Part shown: in pieces, positions 1 to 11,871 of the stretch
Numbering within the stretch: position 1 is the stretch's first letter
Layout: the number at the start of each line of letters is the position of its first letter
Assembly (NCBI GenBank): GCA_038501785.1
Contig: JBAMJR010000031.1
Span: forward strand, 13,802,001-13,866,000
Source: Myoxocephalus aenaeus
Taxonomy: Eukaryota > Chordata > Actinopteri > Perciformes > Cottidae
DNA: 64,000 nt
Direction of reading: 5' to 3'
Notes under the pieces: model-generated
Told to the model about the DNA's origin: nothing
Databases searched by the model: none
Seen by the model: the letters and a program-made list of their open reading frames with translations, nothing else
Position numbers and translations under genes: made by a program

Positions 1-306
1 TTCAAATGAATGGGAATTTCATGTTGAGATTCAAATGGAATTACAGTAACAGCCGGCACCGGAGTATTCCCATTTGATTTTTTTATTTTTTCAGGATTCA
101 TCTGATCCCTATGATTGCCTGTCAGGTCATGCGTAATAGTCGTTCCCTCTAGTGTGATGTATAGATAGATGGCTGTAGAAGAGAGGGGGGGGGGGAATCA
201 TGTAACGTTGAAATATTGAACTACATTCAGTCTAATTGTCATTGAAGAAGAAAGGGGATGCATCAATAATTACAAGAGGCTAATTCATTCAACATGCACT
301 ATACAG

Positions 307-308
<2 letters not shown>

Positions 309-370
<62 letters not shown>
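309..370 (+). repeat. (GT)31 microsatellite
   Basis: An uninterrupted 62-bp GT dinucleotide tract. On the taok3 sense (minus) strand it reads as a CA repeat. Open frames across it give Cys-Val or His-Thr runs and are not genes. Confidence 0.97.
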
Positions 371-373
<3 letters not shown>

Positions 374-940
374 CCCGGCAGGGGGGGAATTCCCCTTGTA
401 CTCGTCTATAATGGAGTTCCACCTTAAACGTAACATGCATACACCACGGATGCACATACAACTCCATACATTTTATTGGCTATGCGTGCATATTGTATAA
501 TAAGAATATGCACAAAAGGAAACACATGAGCCACTCTGCCTTTACCTTCTAACATGCACTTAACAAGCTGCTATTATCTTTTATAGTTCTAGTATTGCAA
601 ACATTTCCTTCTTAAATGTTAGATAATACAACCAGACCAAAGTGCTGTGAAAGCACAGCTTATCGTTGTTGTTTTGTTACCCCAGCATGATAACCGATGT
701 CATCAGAAGGTGTTATTTGCTACATGCATGCTCAGTCATTTCAGTATGTAAACTCTGAAGAAAATGCATTTCATCATCACTAAAGCTGCTCGGGCTAAGA
801 GCTAAAGCTAGCAGTGTACCAGTTGTAATGCGGACAGCAGAAGTGTGTCAGTGAGCACATCAGGGCAGGATTTAGACGCACACTGGAGCCTGTTAGCCAG
901 ACGGACATGGGCACCAGGGTTACTAGTGATGTACTGAGGC

Positions 941-962
941 TGTGTGTGTGTGTGTGTGTGTG
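941..962 (+). repeat. (TG)11 microsatellite
   Basis: A short, pure TG tract within the taok3 intron. Confidence 0.9.
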
Positions 963-1915
963 TAAATGACATGGCAGGGAAGAGGATGGTAAAACCCTGC
1001 CAGCCAAGAATATCCTGCCCCACTATGGACAGCCTCTGTTTTTCTATACCAAGAAAACAGCTGTCTTAGGAGGGAGGGAGGGAGGAGGCTCTTATCGCCC
1101 CCAGCCCTGCATCTGGAGGAGGGGAGGGGAGAGGAGAGGAGCGAGCAAAGAGACGGGATATACTTTCAACCCCCCTTCCGCACAGCTTTAGAATCAAAGG
1201 CTTGAGGAGTAATTAGTGATGATGAGATTAATAAGAAAGGCGACAGAGAAAGTGCGGAGAGGGAATCTGTCTCTACTTAATAGAGCCATAATGTGGCGGG
1301 CTACATTTACAACATGTGTACAAATAAATGAATCGATAAGGGGGGTGGGGACTTGCTCATGAATAAATCAAAGCCATACTCGTGTATTAAAAATGGCCAC
1401 GTAGTGGAGGGCTAAGAGTGCCTTGCTTCATGGTACTATTTGGTACAGTCAATGGTCCAGCCCCTCATTCACATGCCGTCTTTCTTTCTACAAGGAACTA
1501 TAAAACTCAAGCTAAATAGACCAAACATTTCTCCACTACATCTTTGTCGTTTTACTTTCTAAATGTTTCAAGGTCCGGTCATATTCAATCGATACACTTT
1601 TAAAATGTGTACGAACAGACTTTCAATGCCATCAAAAAGTGTTGAATATTATTGAGTGAGAGTCCACACAAGAAAAAGATATGGTCGATACGGACAGAAA
1701 CTTTAGTTATTCCGAAACTCTTCATGTGTCTTGATAACGTGGCCATGATGTTGGTTTTGTATTGTATACACAATAGATTCCTCGATTGAGATTTCGTCAA
1801 CATGGGACATTTCTGGAGCGGTTGAATTTCAGTTTAGATGCGGGTCCTTCGCACCGTGTTCAAAACAACCTTGGTGGCCTTGTGAAAGTACACTGAAGGG
1901 TGAACTGGCACTTAC

Positions 1916-2050
1916 AAAGTAGACGGCCCCGAAGCTGCCATGTCCGATCTCGTGCAGGTCACAGAAGACATCCTCGGGGTCATCTTTGAAGAAGAGGTCG
2001 GCCAGCTCGGGGTCCTTCGGCACTCCTTTCCGTGTGGACGACGGCATCAT
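1916..2050 (-). CDS. taok3: TAO-family kinase (TAOK3-like), first coding exon
   Basis: This 45-codon exon begins with a double Met, then a basic stretch, KDPELADLFFKDDPE, DLHEIGHGSF and GAVYF. GHGSFG is the glycine-rich ATP-binding loop (GxGxxG) of a Ste20/TAO serine-threonine kinase, which acts in stress-activated MAPK signalling. KDPE(I/L)ADLFFKDDPE and DLHEIGHGSFGAVYF are TAO-family hallmarks; the ADLFFKDDPE wording fits TAOK3 better than TAOK1. The exon ends in phase 0 at an ideal GTAAGT donor (1915-1910). The acceptor is 108 nt upstream of the ATG after a pyrimidine-rich run. The second ATG (2047-2045) has A at -3, a better context than the first. The catalytic lysine and the rest of the kinase lie beyond the left edge. 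Paralogue choice (taok3, taok3a or taok3b) is inferred from residues and from suds3 next door. Confidence 0.9.
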
Positions 2051-2061
2051 GGGCTGGACAT
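2047..2061 (-). promoter_or_regulatory. taok3: Four-codon upstream ORF overlapping the taok3 start
   Basis: On the sense strand an upstream ATG at 2061-2059 reads Met-Ser-Ser-Pro and stops at TGA 2049-2047. That stop overlaps the first main ATG (2050-2048) as ATGA and abuts the second ATG (2047-2045). The arrangement could allow leaky scanning or termination-reinitiation. The uORF ATG has a weak context (C at -3). The sequence is seen directly; any regulatory effect is inferred. Confidence 0.5.
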
Positions 2062-2158
2062 GAGCTAGGCGCCGGGGACGACGCTCACATACACACTACT
2101 GCTGCTGCTGCTGCCGCCACCAGATGTCCACGACGGGCCCGGCATTGGCCAGCTAGAC
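2051..2158 (-). other. taok3: taok3 exon 2, 5' untranslated part
   Basis: This is the leader part of the exon carrying the start codon. The proposed acceptor is the AG at 2160-2159 (sense strand TGTTTCCCAG then G). The leader includes a CAG/CTG triplet run (about 2098-2112) and a four-codon upstream ORF. The boundary is inferred from splice consensus only. Confidence 0.6.
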
Positions 2159-2464
2159 CTGGGAAACAGAACGGACATTTGTTGCACAGTCTCTTCAATT
2201 TAACATTCAGCCGTTACTAGAGAAACTAAACATCACTTCCTGTGTGGAAGAGAATTTTGACCCGAACCACGTAAGCAAATATTGAAACGATTTAAAACAG
2301 CTGATTTACTATTAATGTAATCAGTATTATATTAATTGCCAATCACATGCATGCTAAAGCATCATACTGACACGAGCACTGCAAACGCTGGTCACCGACA
2401 CCGGAGACGGTTTGATCAAATATTACTTCACAGCCCCTTCGAAGAATATCCACATTCATGTCTG

Positions 2465-2467
<3 letters not shown>

Positions 2468-2527
<60 letters not shown>
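2468..2527 (+). repeat. (GT)30 microsatellite
   Basis: A 60-bp pure GT tract about 310 bp upstream (in taok3 sense) of the start-codon exon. It lies in opposite phase to the CA tract at 2645. Confidence 0.96.
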
Positions 2528-2528
<1 letters not shown>

Positions 2529-2641
2529 TTTCTTTTGTGCATTTGTGCGGACACAAGATGGGAAAAAAGACAGTCATATGATGATGGCTAGCTGTCTAGT
2601 CCTGCTGCTCATCCAAGTCACACTTGCTCATGTAAACAAGG

Positions 2642-2644
<3 letters not shown>

Positions 2645-2735
<91 letters not shown>
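2645..2735 (+). repeat. (CA)45 microsatellite
   Basis: A 91-bp uninterrupted CA tract, the longest of this type in the window. With the GT tract at 2468 it forms an inverted pair that can base-pair. Confidence 0.97.
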
Positions 2736-2736
<1 letters not shown>

Positions 2737-2809
2737 ACCCTTTATAGCTGAAGCTGAGTCACTGATGCACCATTTCCACACTTGCACAAATTGTAACATT
2801 TGCCTGCCT

Positions 2810-2812
<3 letters not shown>

Positions 2813-2863
<51 letters not shown>
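2813..2863 (+). repeat. (CA)25 microsatellite
   Basis: A 51-bp CA tract, the third in a 520-bp cluster of dinucleotide repeats. Confidence 0.95.
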
Positions 2864-2865
<2 letters not shown>

Positions 2866-2950
2866 CTGCAGCCGCGCTGTGAAGCGTGTACGCATCCTGG
2901 ACACCCTGCTCCAGTTAGCTTCGCTGCACATGCAACAAACGCACACGTGC

Positions 2951-2955
<5 letters not shown>

Positions 2956-2987
<32 letters not shown>
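2956..2987 (+). repeat. (CA)16 microsatellite
   Basis: A 32-bp CA tract preceded by imperfect CACG units. It is followed by a CT-rich stretch. Confidence 0.92.
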
Positions 2988-2989
<2 letters not shown>

Positions 2990-3599
2990 CGCACGCCATC
3001 TCTCTCATTGCTGTCGCTCTCTCTCTTTCTCTCTACCATGAAATCTCTGTGCACACCGGCCAGATGCAGCAAGCGAAATCTGGCTCCAAAGGCCAGCCCC
3101 ACACAGAGCGAGCTGACATACAGGCAGAGGCAGCAAGACACACAGGCGCACAGGCCGAGACACTACGCATCAGCATCATCCTAATCCCCTGCTCTTAAAA
3201 GGGGATCTAAGCCATCACACCCACTCCAAAATATCGGTCTTAAAAGGCAAAGTCCTGTGCCCTCTGTTTTATGGCGCCAGATGTAGAAACATGGCAGCCT
3301 GGAAGCCTCGGCAGGCATTACTTTAGGTAAGACCATATCATTGAGAAAGTTCAACAATGACCCGATTCTAAATTGTTCTCCAAGTCTCAAAGCGATAGTT
3401 CTATTTTGCATGTTTGGTCAAATCCAACCAATTACTTCTTCCCTGTGTTTTTTTTTTACCCAGAAGTTGTAAATTACAGGTCTGGAGTGTGGCCAGAAGG
3501 TTCAGCATCATCCTACTCTCAGTGACGTTGGCTCAAGGCGGCTCCAACTCTGCCATAATAGCTTTATGTGTTGAAGGCAGTGATTGGAGATAAGAAGTG

Positions 3600-3910
3600 G
3601 ATGCAGTCGCCGTTTCGAAGCCTCGTGTTCGGCGTTTTGGCCGTCGCCATCTTGGCTTTTTTGCAGCCAGTGAACTGAGTTGGCAAATTTGGACTGCAGA
3701 AGAGTGACGTAGAGACGGCGTACACGGCTCAGGTAGAGGTAGCGACCCGTCAATCACAATGTTGCCACGTCCGAAAGCATACTCTGCTTCGTCAACTACT
3801 GTACTCTGAACGGGACCATTACTTACTAAATGAACACCACGCTGTATTAAAGAAGACTTGAAACACTTCTGCATTGGAATCACTTTTCAGAACAGGAGGT
3901 TGCCACTTGG
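3600..3910 (+). repeat. Interspersed fish repeat, internally shortened copy
   Basis: The segment carries GCCGTCGCCATCTTGG, the AAGCATACTCTG block, a TAAATGAACACCACGCTG block and AAGAAGACTTGAAAC. The last three recur in reverse orientation in the copy at 55515-55810. Relative to that copy it lacks roughly 170 bp after AAGAAGACTTGAAAC. I recall this as a common repeat in spiny-rayed fishes but cannot name the family. Confidence 0.6.
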
Positions 3911-4911
3911 TTGAAGGCCTATACGTCGAGAGATGCTGGTTATGTGTTACCCTGTGAAGTAGAGAGGAAGGAATGGGTGATCATTTCACTTTTGAAAATA
4001 CTAATTCTAAAAGCTTTGCGATGGCAGTGAGGGGGTGATGAGCATCAACGTTGTGACTATAGAATCAGGGATTTATTTTCGAGGCATCATGCCAACCTGC
4101 CGCCAACAACAAAGCTGCCATAAACATAACATCACATCGCAGCATTGGGAATGGCAGCCCGCTGTACTACGGCCTGACTAAAATCAATTGCATGGCTTTG
4201 ATTTCTCTCGAAGAATTCCCCGGCACATGCTTGGAAATGGAAACCACCGCGGGTTGCCACATAAACAACAGGCATGGTTTCAGTTTACCCGCTTACACAT
4301 TGTGAAAGATCACATACACAGGCTCACATGCTTGTTGCCTCAAGGCACATCTTGATCTCGGAGGCATTTTTGAGAAGCGTGACGGCTTCAGCTGAGATCT
4401 CCACGCCTGTGATAGAGGTGTGACGAATGATACGTGAACTGTAGAGTACAGCAGAGCAATGTAGCTGTGTGCATGATACAACCTGTAGGTTGCAGATATT
4501 TGTAAATACTATTCATAGTTGCTAGCATCAATAGTGTACCACTTGGTTACACCGCTACTAAGTACTCTTCTCTGTGCTTAAAGGGTGTCATGAGATGCTT
4601 CGTGTAATTAGTAAATTGTCTCTGTAAATAGAGACACTTTCTTGCAAGGTCACATTTCTATAGCTTTGTGTATTACTTGTGTTTGTGTGTGTATTTCGCT
4701 GTGTGGGGGCGTGCAAGTCTTCTTTGGCTGTTTACCTACAATAGGAGCTTGTGTGTGACCACGTGTGCGTTTAGTGAATCTGTGTATGTGTGTCTCCTGG
4801 TTGCATCAGCGCTGGTTGTCTCTCATCTCTTCAGATAGCTAGATAGAAATAAAGCACACAACCCCCATCGCAACCCTCTCCCTATCAAAAACACACTCCC
4901 ACAGCATGAGC

Positions 4912-4931
4912 ACACACACACACACACACAC
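4912..4931 (+). repeat. (CA)10 microsatellite
   Basis: A short CA tract in the taok3 intron. Confidence 0.9.
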
Positions 4932-5292
4932 CTTTCAATATTGTAAAATGCGACAAGAAGTAAAAAGGTTAAAAATTAATAGAGAGAAACAAAAATTGAC
5001 CGAGTCAGTTTTACCCCATGTGAAGTAGCTTTGAAAGCAGATCTATACCACAGTGATGGAAGGACTCAGCAGACGAGTAGAAGACAAATACAAATGGAGC
5101 AAATGAACACTGAACATGTGATCACTCTGGAGACTCTGCACACCTCCCTCTCACCCTCTTTTTCACTCTTCCTCCTCCTCCTCCTCCTCTGCTAAGATGT
5201 GTGAAGTGAGGCAATGTGGCAACAACAGGTTGTAACACGGGGGGCTTGGTAAAGCTGCAACTAGTCCGGCAAAGCCCGGTGTTTGGACAGAT

Positions 5293-5294
<2 letters not shown>

Positions 5295-5362
<68 letters not shown>
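5295..5362 (+). repeat. (GT)34 microsatellite
   Basis: A 68-bp pure GT tract. Confidence 0.97.
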
Positions 5363-5364
<2 letters not shown>

Positions 5365-5696
5365 ACTGGGGATCTATGAATGGTATTGTGCAGAGAGAGA
5401 GCTGATTAGGCAAATGGCTTAGACAGATTTAACGCTCAGTGCGTGTGGGAATTCTTTACTAGCTGTGCGCTGCTACACGCGACTGCATGACACTGTACTT
5501 ATGTGTAGGTGTGCATTAGTGTGCCTTGCATGCACACACTGGTGTCTGAGTTAGCAGATGATACGGCGTGTGTGGGTTACTGTGTGTGTGTGTGGTGTGT
5601 AATGGTGCTGAAAGATGTGTTGTATACAATACATCATTAAAAAAATGATATGTAAAAGAGATTATGCAGTTTACGATAATCTGGTCTGGGTTACAA

Positions 5697-5813
5697 ACAC
5701 ACACACACGCACGCACACATGCACACACATACGCACGCACACACACGCACACACACGCACACACGCGCACACACACGCACACACACACACACACACACAC
5801 GCGCGCGCGCGCG
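5697..5813 (+). repeat. Compound CA/CGCA/CG repeat
   Basis: CA units are interspersed with CG-containing units and end in a run of alternating CG (about 5800-5813). The alternating purine-pyrimidine sequence with CG at one end is the classic type able to adopt Z-DNA; that ability is inferred. Confidence 0.9.
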
Positions 5814-8416
5814 ACGGTTACATACGTTCACACATCCCTGTACAACGCTTCTATTTAAATAATCACATAACTCTATAATAACTGATATTGTTTGTTTATC
5901 ATATTTTATTGTAAATTTACATATTTTTATTTTGAATTATGCTATTGCACTGTGTTTAGTGTCATGCACCAGTCACCAATTCATAATCCTTGTATGTGTG
6001 CAAACACATGAGGCAATGAACTGTTTCTGATTCTGAAACATCTGAATTCAACATTTCTTTTATGGACAATAAAAAAAGATTTTTGCGCCGAGATTCTTGA
6101 TGGCAAATATCTAAAAGTGTTGATACTTTCTTGCTCAAGAAATTTAAAAATAAACTTTTTGGGAAGATTTTCCCCATACATTTTATTCTGGCAACGCTGA
6201 GACCCCCCCCCCCCCAAAAAAAAACCCTGCACAAAACATTTCATGTTGGTGAATGCCATCGAAATACACACATGATCTTCTTCTGGGACTTCTCCGATGG
6301 TTGTAAGCGTACGTGAACACATGCTGTGGGTTGTGGTTCAACGTGCATACACAAGAAACACACACACTCCCACCCCCAGGGCCCCCGTTGGTTCTGTTAT
6401 GACTAATTGATGTATCAACATGTTGTTGCAGGACCAAGTCCATCAGGCTGGTGGATATGGTGCTCCACCATGCGCTGCAGCAGACATAGTGAAATGGGAC
6501 ATCCCATTGTCTCCTCTTGGTCAATAATATAAAAAGAAACATACGCCGTAGAAATCGTTTCAGAGCCAGTCTTTTAGTGAGCTGAAAAATATTAAAAGTA
6601 CGACTGTCCACAGAACAGAATCCAGGTCGAACACGACTTGAAAGTCGTGCGACAAAAAATATATAATATAATAATAATGCTAATAATCCACGGGTGTTTC
6701 TCCTGTACAATTTAAGCATTTATAAACAATCCAAAGTCTTTAGTTTTAAATTAATTTCAGGTGCAGAGATTTTAGAAAATAAATTCAAGTTCTTGCAAAT
6801 AGTGCAAGATCACAGTAATTAACAGAGTTGACACATACAATACAGAGAATATGATTATATGACATGACATTATTGAATATTTGCCTTTGTGGACAAAATA
6901 GATGCATGAAAGCGTCCCTTTACTGAGATGTGTTGGATTGAGTTTGATAGAAAACAGAAATGCCAAGTTCTCTCTGTGTGCATTCATCTAATTCTCCCTC
7001 CTATCTTATCCTACACCAGCTCCTCCAGTATTGCTTCTTAACTCACACTTCTCTTTGATCAAAAAGAAAAGCTTTGACAAGGAAGAAAATGTGATTTTTC
7101 TTATCATTCGTTTCACACTCAGTCTCCAGGGCTTGCATGTATTCTGTCTAAACTCTTATGAGAGTGCAAGTGAAGTGCATTCTTCTGAATTTGTGTGCGC
7201 ACAAAAGAAAAACGTATTCGCACCATTACGGCAGTGCGCACAAGCGTCCATGTGTGTGTGTGTGTGTGCGTGCGTGTGTGTGTGTGTGTAGCCGAGGGGG
7301 AGTTTAGCGGCTTACTGGCCCCCCTACCGGCTTTAGGCAGGAACAGGAATTAGGCAGACTGTGGGAATTCTTACTGGGATTAAAATCACCAGCTCTAATC
7401 AGAAACGGGAAAACTGGTAAATCCGCTAAATTGTGCGTTGAGACATAGTGAGGGCAGTATGTGTGTAAGAATACAAATTACGTAATGATTCAGCCCTATC
7501 ATGACATTATAAAGAGCAGGCTTAGCTTTGGAGTTGTGTGTGAAGATGCACATACAAGTGAACAAGGAAGCCTTGATCACACACACACACACATATTTTT
7601 TTTTTTTTTTAAATCACTCCCCTTGAATAATTCTTTCAAATAAAAAACGTAAAGACTGCCAGAAGATAGAGAATTAAATCACACCATAGTGCAAGGTCCC
7701 TGGAGTCGTGCATGCGTGTGTGTGTGTGCGTGACGTGTCTGTGCATGCCTCCTGCATGACATTAAATGGGTCAACCCCGTTATGAATAATATAGAAGCCT
7801 GATTACATGCACAATGCCAAGTTGCATGGTGATGACAAGCCAATTTAAAAAAAGGGCCAAATGTGATACGGATGTTTCTTGTCAATGGAACATCTGAAGT
7901 GGCTGTTCCTCCTGTGACTCGAATACACATTGCACTGATGCCACCTACAAACCCACAGCACCACTGGTCATACACAAATGGGGCTTTTCTGAGCATTATA
8001 GCCCACATTTTGTCTGCAAATACCATTGTTTTATCACCACGATTCAGATAAATTATTATTTATAAAGATTTTTCATTTGAATCATTTTAAAAATCAGTAT
8101 TCTTTTTTACTTGCTGCACCTGAAGTGGACCCTTATAAGTGGGACTTGCATGAAAGGCTCTGAACACCCGCGCAGGTGTTTTGAATTGACAGGACTGACT
8201 TTTCCCTCAGGCCGAGGTTGGAGATATGCTGGCAAGAGATCAACGATCTCAGTAAGAATGATAATAGAAGTTATCCTGCCTTCACGGGTGCAACTAGAGG
8301 AGGCGATATCAATCAAGCAGGTCTTGTCCACATCTCCACTGCCCTAAAAAGAGCAAAGTAAGGGAAAACACCTGTATGGGTGAACCGTGGGCCTGCACCT
8401 ACCATGAGGCTACTTA

Positions 8417-8783
8417 CAGGTACAGGGTTCATACACATTTTGACCAATGGATTTCCATGACTTTTCCATGACTTCCATAAACCAAATTGTGAAATCTCAG
8501 TGTATACATAAAAAAAAAAGTGAGAAAATGTAGTATTTAAACTAACAATGAGATGCGTATGCCTGCTTATATTTTGAGCGTCTTTCTTTTAAAAAGGCAT
8601 ATTCATTATTTCAAACTCAGCGTGAATTAACGACATGAACATATGAATATAACACATTTCCATGCCTTTTCCAAAACTTTTGGGATATTATTTTCTTCAA
8701 GGACTTTTCTAGGCCTGGAAATAACCATTTTAAAATGCCATGACTTTTCCAGGTTTTCCATGACCGTACAAACCCTGCAGGTA
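8417..8783. mobile_element. Short non-autonomous element with hAT-like ends
   Basis: A 355-bp unit (8423-8777) starts CAGGGTTCATAC and ends GTACAAACCCTG, giving 12-bp inverted ends with 10 matches. It is bordered directly by CAGGTA on both sides (8417-8422 and 8778-8783). Subterminal CATGACTTTTCC motifs recur inside it. No coding capacity. The CAGGG ends suggest a hAT-type MITE, although a 6-bp duplication is shorter than the 8 bp usual for hAT. Confidence 0.7.
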
Positions 8784-9502
8784 CCCTGTCCCCTTACTAG
8801 CCTCCGAGAGAGGAAGTGCAGACATTTTAAATCAGCTGTTGTGTTGCCCCAAGGGTTGTACTGTTACCCAAAAAAACCTCCACCACACACCACCGGCTCT
8901 TCTCCCACTCGGGGTGTGACTCAGCAGCAAGTTTTGCCGAAGGCACAGAACGTAAACGTACAAACGCTCGGCCGACTTCCCGCTGAATCCAATGATTGGT
9001 GTTGTTGGCTCTCTCTCTCAAGTTGACAGAAGAATTTACATTGTTACTCAATTCCCAAAAGAGTCCAAACCACAGACAAACCTCCGTTTTCATTTAATCA
9101 CGACAGCTTAAAAAGAGGCCTGAGCAAGACAACTTTCTGTAATTTATTTTTTTAGGAAAAAACATTCAAAAACTACGTAAAGCAAAAACAAGAAACTGTT
9201 GTTTTCAAAAATAAAAAACAAAAAATCAGCATTTCAAGAATACCGCGTTCAACTGCTAGATTTAATTTCTAATCATTTAACGAATACTATTACTGCGCTC
9301 TTCAAGAAACAAGAAATCAAAAGTGGCTCCAAAACTACAGAAACACAAACATAAAGTCGAACACACGGGTTTAACATGAACAATAACTAACATGTAACAC
9401 GTTCGTCTGGGCTCGCCGGCTTCCAGTTTAAAGGATCCCACAATTTATTTTCCTGCATGCTGCCGACAGGCAACCTCAAATAGTTATGTTGCGAGAATTC
9501 AC

Positions 9503-9503
9503 C

Positions 9504-9543
<40 letters not shown>

Positions 9544-9560
9544 GTGCGCACACGCACACA
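9503..9560 (+). repeat. CA-rich microsatellite with CG interruptions
   Basis: A CA tract (main block 9509-9539) followed by CACG/CGCA units and a short GA run. Confidence 0.9.
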
Positions 9561-9730
9561 GAGAGAGAAACTAAGCCTCCTTTTAGACTCGGCTTTAATA
9601 CGGTGTGACAGAGGGTTGGTTAGCTGCTATGTTCATGAGAGAGTCGGCAGGGCAGCGAGCTTTCATGACGAGGCAAACAAGACCCAGTTTACATTCGGCT
9701 GATGTGCTGCATGACGGGGAATGGGATTTT

Positions 9731-9732
<2 letters not shown>

Positions 9733-9800
<68 letters not shown>

Positions 9801-9811
9801 CGCACGCACGC
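9733..9811 (+). repeat. (CA)n microsatellite
   Basis: A CA tract of about 60 bp, ending in CGCA-containing units. Confidence 0.95.
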
Positions 9812-11267
9812 CTTTACGGTACAAATAAACCATGAAACCAGATTAACTGCCGGTGACCTTAATGAGACAAACGTGAGTTGGTTTGTCAGATGCTTCCAAC
9901 AATCTGCAAACTAGATAAATCACTTTCATAGCCTGTCAGACATTTTGCTTATTTTCCCATTTTTGCATGCTGGAGATTGCAACTGAACAACACAAGACTT
10001 TAGTTAAAAAAAGCATTATGATAAAAAAAAAAAGGAACACTAGTGATATATCGTGATGAGGTGGCCTAATATAGAAAAATAATAGACCAGACAGCGCCAG
10101 AGGTGTGTGTGTGTGTGTAATTTACCAGAAGGAAATGTGTAAAGGGGATGTCAGATTAGCCTCCGTCTCCTTCTCCTTCTCTCTCTTTAGTTTCAGTCCA
10201 GAGTTGTCTTGTTGCCGACTTCCATCATGACTGGAACAACACTGTACCTGAAGAAAGAGAGGAAGACACAAAAGAAGGCTTAGATGGTTGGATGAAGTTA
10301 AATGCGTCAGAAAATTGCGGCTGTGATAATGTGACGGAAATGATAATCAATCAAAAGAATAATAATCATCATTAGTTGCCAAATGTGACTATTAAAATAT
10401 ACCCTCTATTTTTAAATATGTCTTTAACTTCAGTCCCACCGATTAGACTCTGATGCACTTTGGGGATGAGTGCAACTTCTGCAAACACCTAAATGCCAAA
10501 AATATAGTTAGACTTCCCTTCTTTTTTTTATATTTCTGTCTATTATAGTTCCCTTTTTACTGAAATATAACCAAACACAAGACGAGAAGACGAGCAGCCA
10601 CAACAAGAATCTGTACTGCAATAAACACATTGTATATCACGAGCCACAGAGTTAGACTTTATAAGAAATGTGCAGGATTACTTTACATAACAATGTGTTT
10701 CACGTTTCCTCCCAGTAGCAGATGGTGGAACGACTCAACACCCAATGAAAATCTCTTGAATGACCGTTAGTCATTAGCCTCTGAACCACACCGGGATCCA
10801 CAGCAATGACCATTTATTTTAGCAGACAATACAACCACCACAAAAGAAAAGTATACTTCTTCTTAGAAGAAGTCTACTGGCCCCCCACCAGTATCACCAG
10901 TAAAGGATGACGGCTGTCAGTTACATCAGCCCGGCTTTGATGTCTTCCAATGCTGCAAGAATCCCTTTATTTAGCAGAGGATAGTACAATCCAGGAACGC
11001 TCTTTATGTTAATAGTTTACCACATCTGCTTTTCCATATTCAGGCTCACAGCAGGGAGCCCAATGTCTATCCCAGAATGCATTGGGCCAACGGTACCTCA
11101 AACTAAATGTCTTGGCATTTTATACAAGGGAAGTGCTTCATGTTTACAGACGGACGCGTCCGCTTTCAAATCCATGGAGTTCAAGGACACTACACACAGC
11201 GCCGTGGACCAACACAAGCTTTCTAACGCACACACACACAAGCAGGGACAAATTCAATATTTTGTTT

Positions 11268-11270
<3 letters not shown>

Positions 11271-11301
<31 letters not shown>
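11271..11301 (+). repeat. (CA)15 microsatellite
   Basis: A CA tract of about 31 bp in the taok3 intron. Confidence 0.9.
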
Positions 11302-11306
<5 letters not shown>

Positions 11307-11816
11307 ACCCACCGATACACATCAGAAAATCGGAGCGCGTTGTTCTGACAGCAGAGCGCCGTCAGCTACTGGACTGTGCGTTGCTTTGACAAGCAGGTGG
11401 GGCAGCAGCCACGACGTTACCGACCGCAACCCTCATTTACGAGATTTACTGTTGTCCACAAGCAGCCCGACACTCAGAAAGAACGGCAGATCCATCCTCA
11501 AAACGACCCTGTGACCTTTACTTTGAGACGCTTCATTCCTGTGTGGAATCAAACTAGAAGCACCTCATTTCTTCCTCTCCCATTTTATCAATGTTCCACG
11601 CTCCCCTCTTGTCTTATTGGTTCCTCCTCCTCCTCTTTGATTATGTCGAGCAGCAGATTGGGTTCTCAGAGGAACCGCATTCAATAATAAAAAGGAGAGA
11701 GGATGGAGGGGTGAGAGAATAAGGATAAAAATGTATTGTGCGCCTTCTGAGTGTCCCTGAATGATTTATAACACAAACTGACGCTTGCACGAGCCTCTGG
11801 GGAAGTTGTTGCTGCA

Positions 11817-11871
11817 CTCCTCCTCCTCCTCCTCCTCCTCCTCCTCCTCCTCCTCCTCCTCCTCCTCCTCT
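11817..11871 (+). repeat. (CTC)18 trinucleotide repeat
   Basis: A pure 55-bp CTC/TCC tract, GAG/GGA on the taok3 sense strand. Open frames across it give polyArg or polyGly on the minus strand and are artefacts. Long homopurine-homopyrimidine mirror tracts can form triplex DNA. Confidence 0.96.

Larger units (their letters stand above)
1..1915 (-). other. taok3: taok3 intron after first coding exon (partial)
   Basis: This is the part of the taok3 intron that follows the first coding exon; it runs off the left edge. I looked on the minus strand for the next TAO-kinase exon, which should carry the VAIKKM catalytic-lysine segment, and did not find it. The stretch holds a 62-bp (GT)n tract, a 22-bp (TG)n tract near 941 and purine-rich GGA-type simple sequence around 1070-1140. 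Nothing else coding is supported. Confidence 0.6.

Noticed and set aside
2645..2987. Regular repeat units suggesting a CRISPR-like array
   Set aside because: Units are pure dinucleotides without unique spacers, and the genome is a vertebrate one.
2596..3198. Long open frames with Cys-Val or His-Thr runs on both strands
   Set aside because: They are translations of CA/TG microsatellites. Composition follows the dinucleotide and there is no splice or family support.
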